From: an uncultured Acidobacteriia bacterium
GTDB taxonomy: Bacteria > Acidobacteriota > Terriglobia > Bryobacterales > Bryobacteraceae
Assembly (NCBI GenBank): GCA_903882645.1
Contig: CAIRXZ010000035.1
Location: 1 to 37,187, forward strand
Length of the DNA: 37,187 nt
Direction: 5' to 3'
The translations under genes and the position numbers were made by a program. Position 1 is the stretch's first letter, and each line of letters opens with the position of its first letter. Of the stretch, positions 37,056 through 37,187 are shown one piece after another. Below the pieces are notes generated by a model. That model was not told where the DNA came from. It made no database searches and saw nothing but the letters and a program-made list of their open reading frames with translations.

Positions 37056-37187
37056 AGCAGAATCTATGGGTAGGATTGGTGGCTCTTGGGGGAATTCGTG
37101 GCTGAATCGGTGGGAGTGAACCCTCCTGCACCCGACGGGGGGCGCACCCTCTGAGAACCCAAACAAAACCTTTCTGAGAAGGAAAAA

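Overview
The window is high-GC bacterial DNA from a diderm. LpxA (lipid A synthesis) and a LolA-like protein imply an outer membrane. A eukaryote-type Ser/Thr kinase with a propeller-like ectodomain, secreted amidohydrolase paralogues, a large pyruvate:ferredoxin oxidoreductase, a FecR/DUF6600-like secreted protein and many palindromic intergenic repeats together suggest an Acidobacteriota genome (Solibacter/Bryobacter-like). That placement is an inference from gene style, not from a marker gene.

Layout. 1-2753 is a scarred defence region: the left end of an IS66-like element, an intact DUF262/DUF1524 (GmrSD-like) gene, and directly after its stop codon, in the same frame, the C-terminal remnant of a type I restriction HsdR. 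2777-6328 holds a small PQQ-repeat protein and a membrane Ser/Thr kinase flanked on both sides by arrays of a ~48-bp direct repeat. 6497-11885 holds Maf, then a pyruvate:ferredoxin oxidoreductase translationally coupled to a dihydroorotate-dehydrogenase-like flavoprotein. 11886-12427 is debris: a gene fragment and an antitoxin-like gene with an aberrant tail. 12574-16669 (minus) is a three-gene operon of exported amidohydrolase paralogues joined by 4-nt overlaps; only the middle one keeps the HxH metal motif. 16787-18158 holds two adjacent type II toxin-antitoxin modules (RelE/ParE-like and VapBC-like).

18524-20785 (minus) holds a multi-spanning acyltransferase, a LolA-like protein and a small membrane protein. 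20881-23569 is regulatory: an unknown protein, a response regulator that looks like NtrC with its AAA+ domain missing, a NarL-type regulator and a TrmB-type regulator. 23882-27369 holds lpxA and a divergent membrane pyrophosphatase with a good promoter. 27537-27910 is a hicB-hicA pair, including a HicA of only 58 residues. 28007-29788 is a secreted FecR/DUF6600-like protein. 29870-36725 is a sugar operon behind a consensus-like sigma70 promoter: Na+/solute symporter, small membrane protein, fucose/arabinose-isomerase-family enzyme, ribulokinase, AraD-type epimerase/aldolase and aldose 1-epimerase. Together they make a plausible import and L-arabinose (or related L-sugar) route to the pentose phosphate pathway. 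The right end holds only the C-terminus of a gamma-glutamyltransferase.

The most distinctive feature is the repeat content. A hairpin family beginning GTGGGG recurs at seven or more places, and two long copies differ by compensatory base changes. Other repeats are a ~48-bp tandem array, a 197-bp element with 23-bp terminal inverted repeats, heptamer repeats, and a long perfect-ended palindrome between convergent genes.
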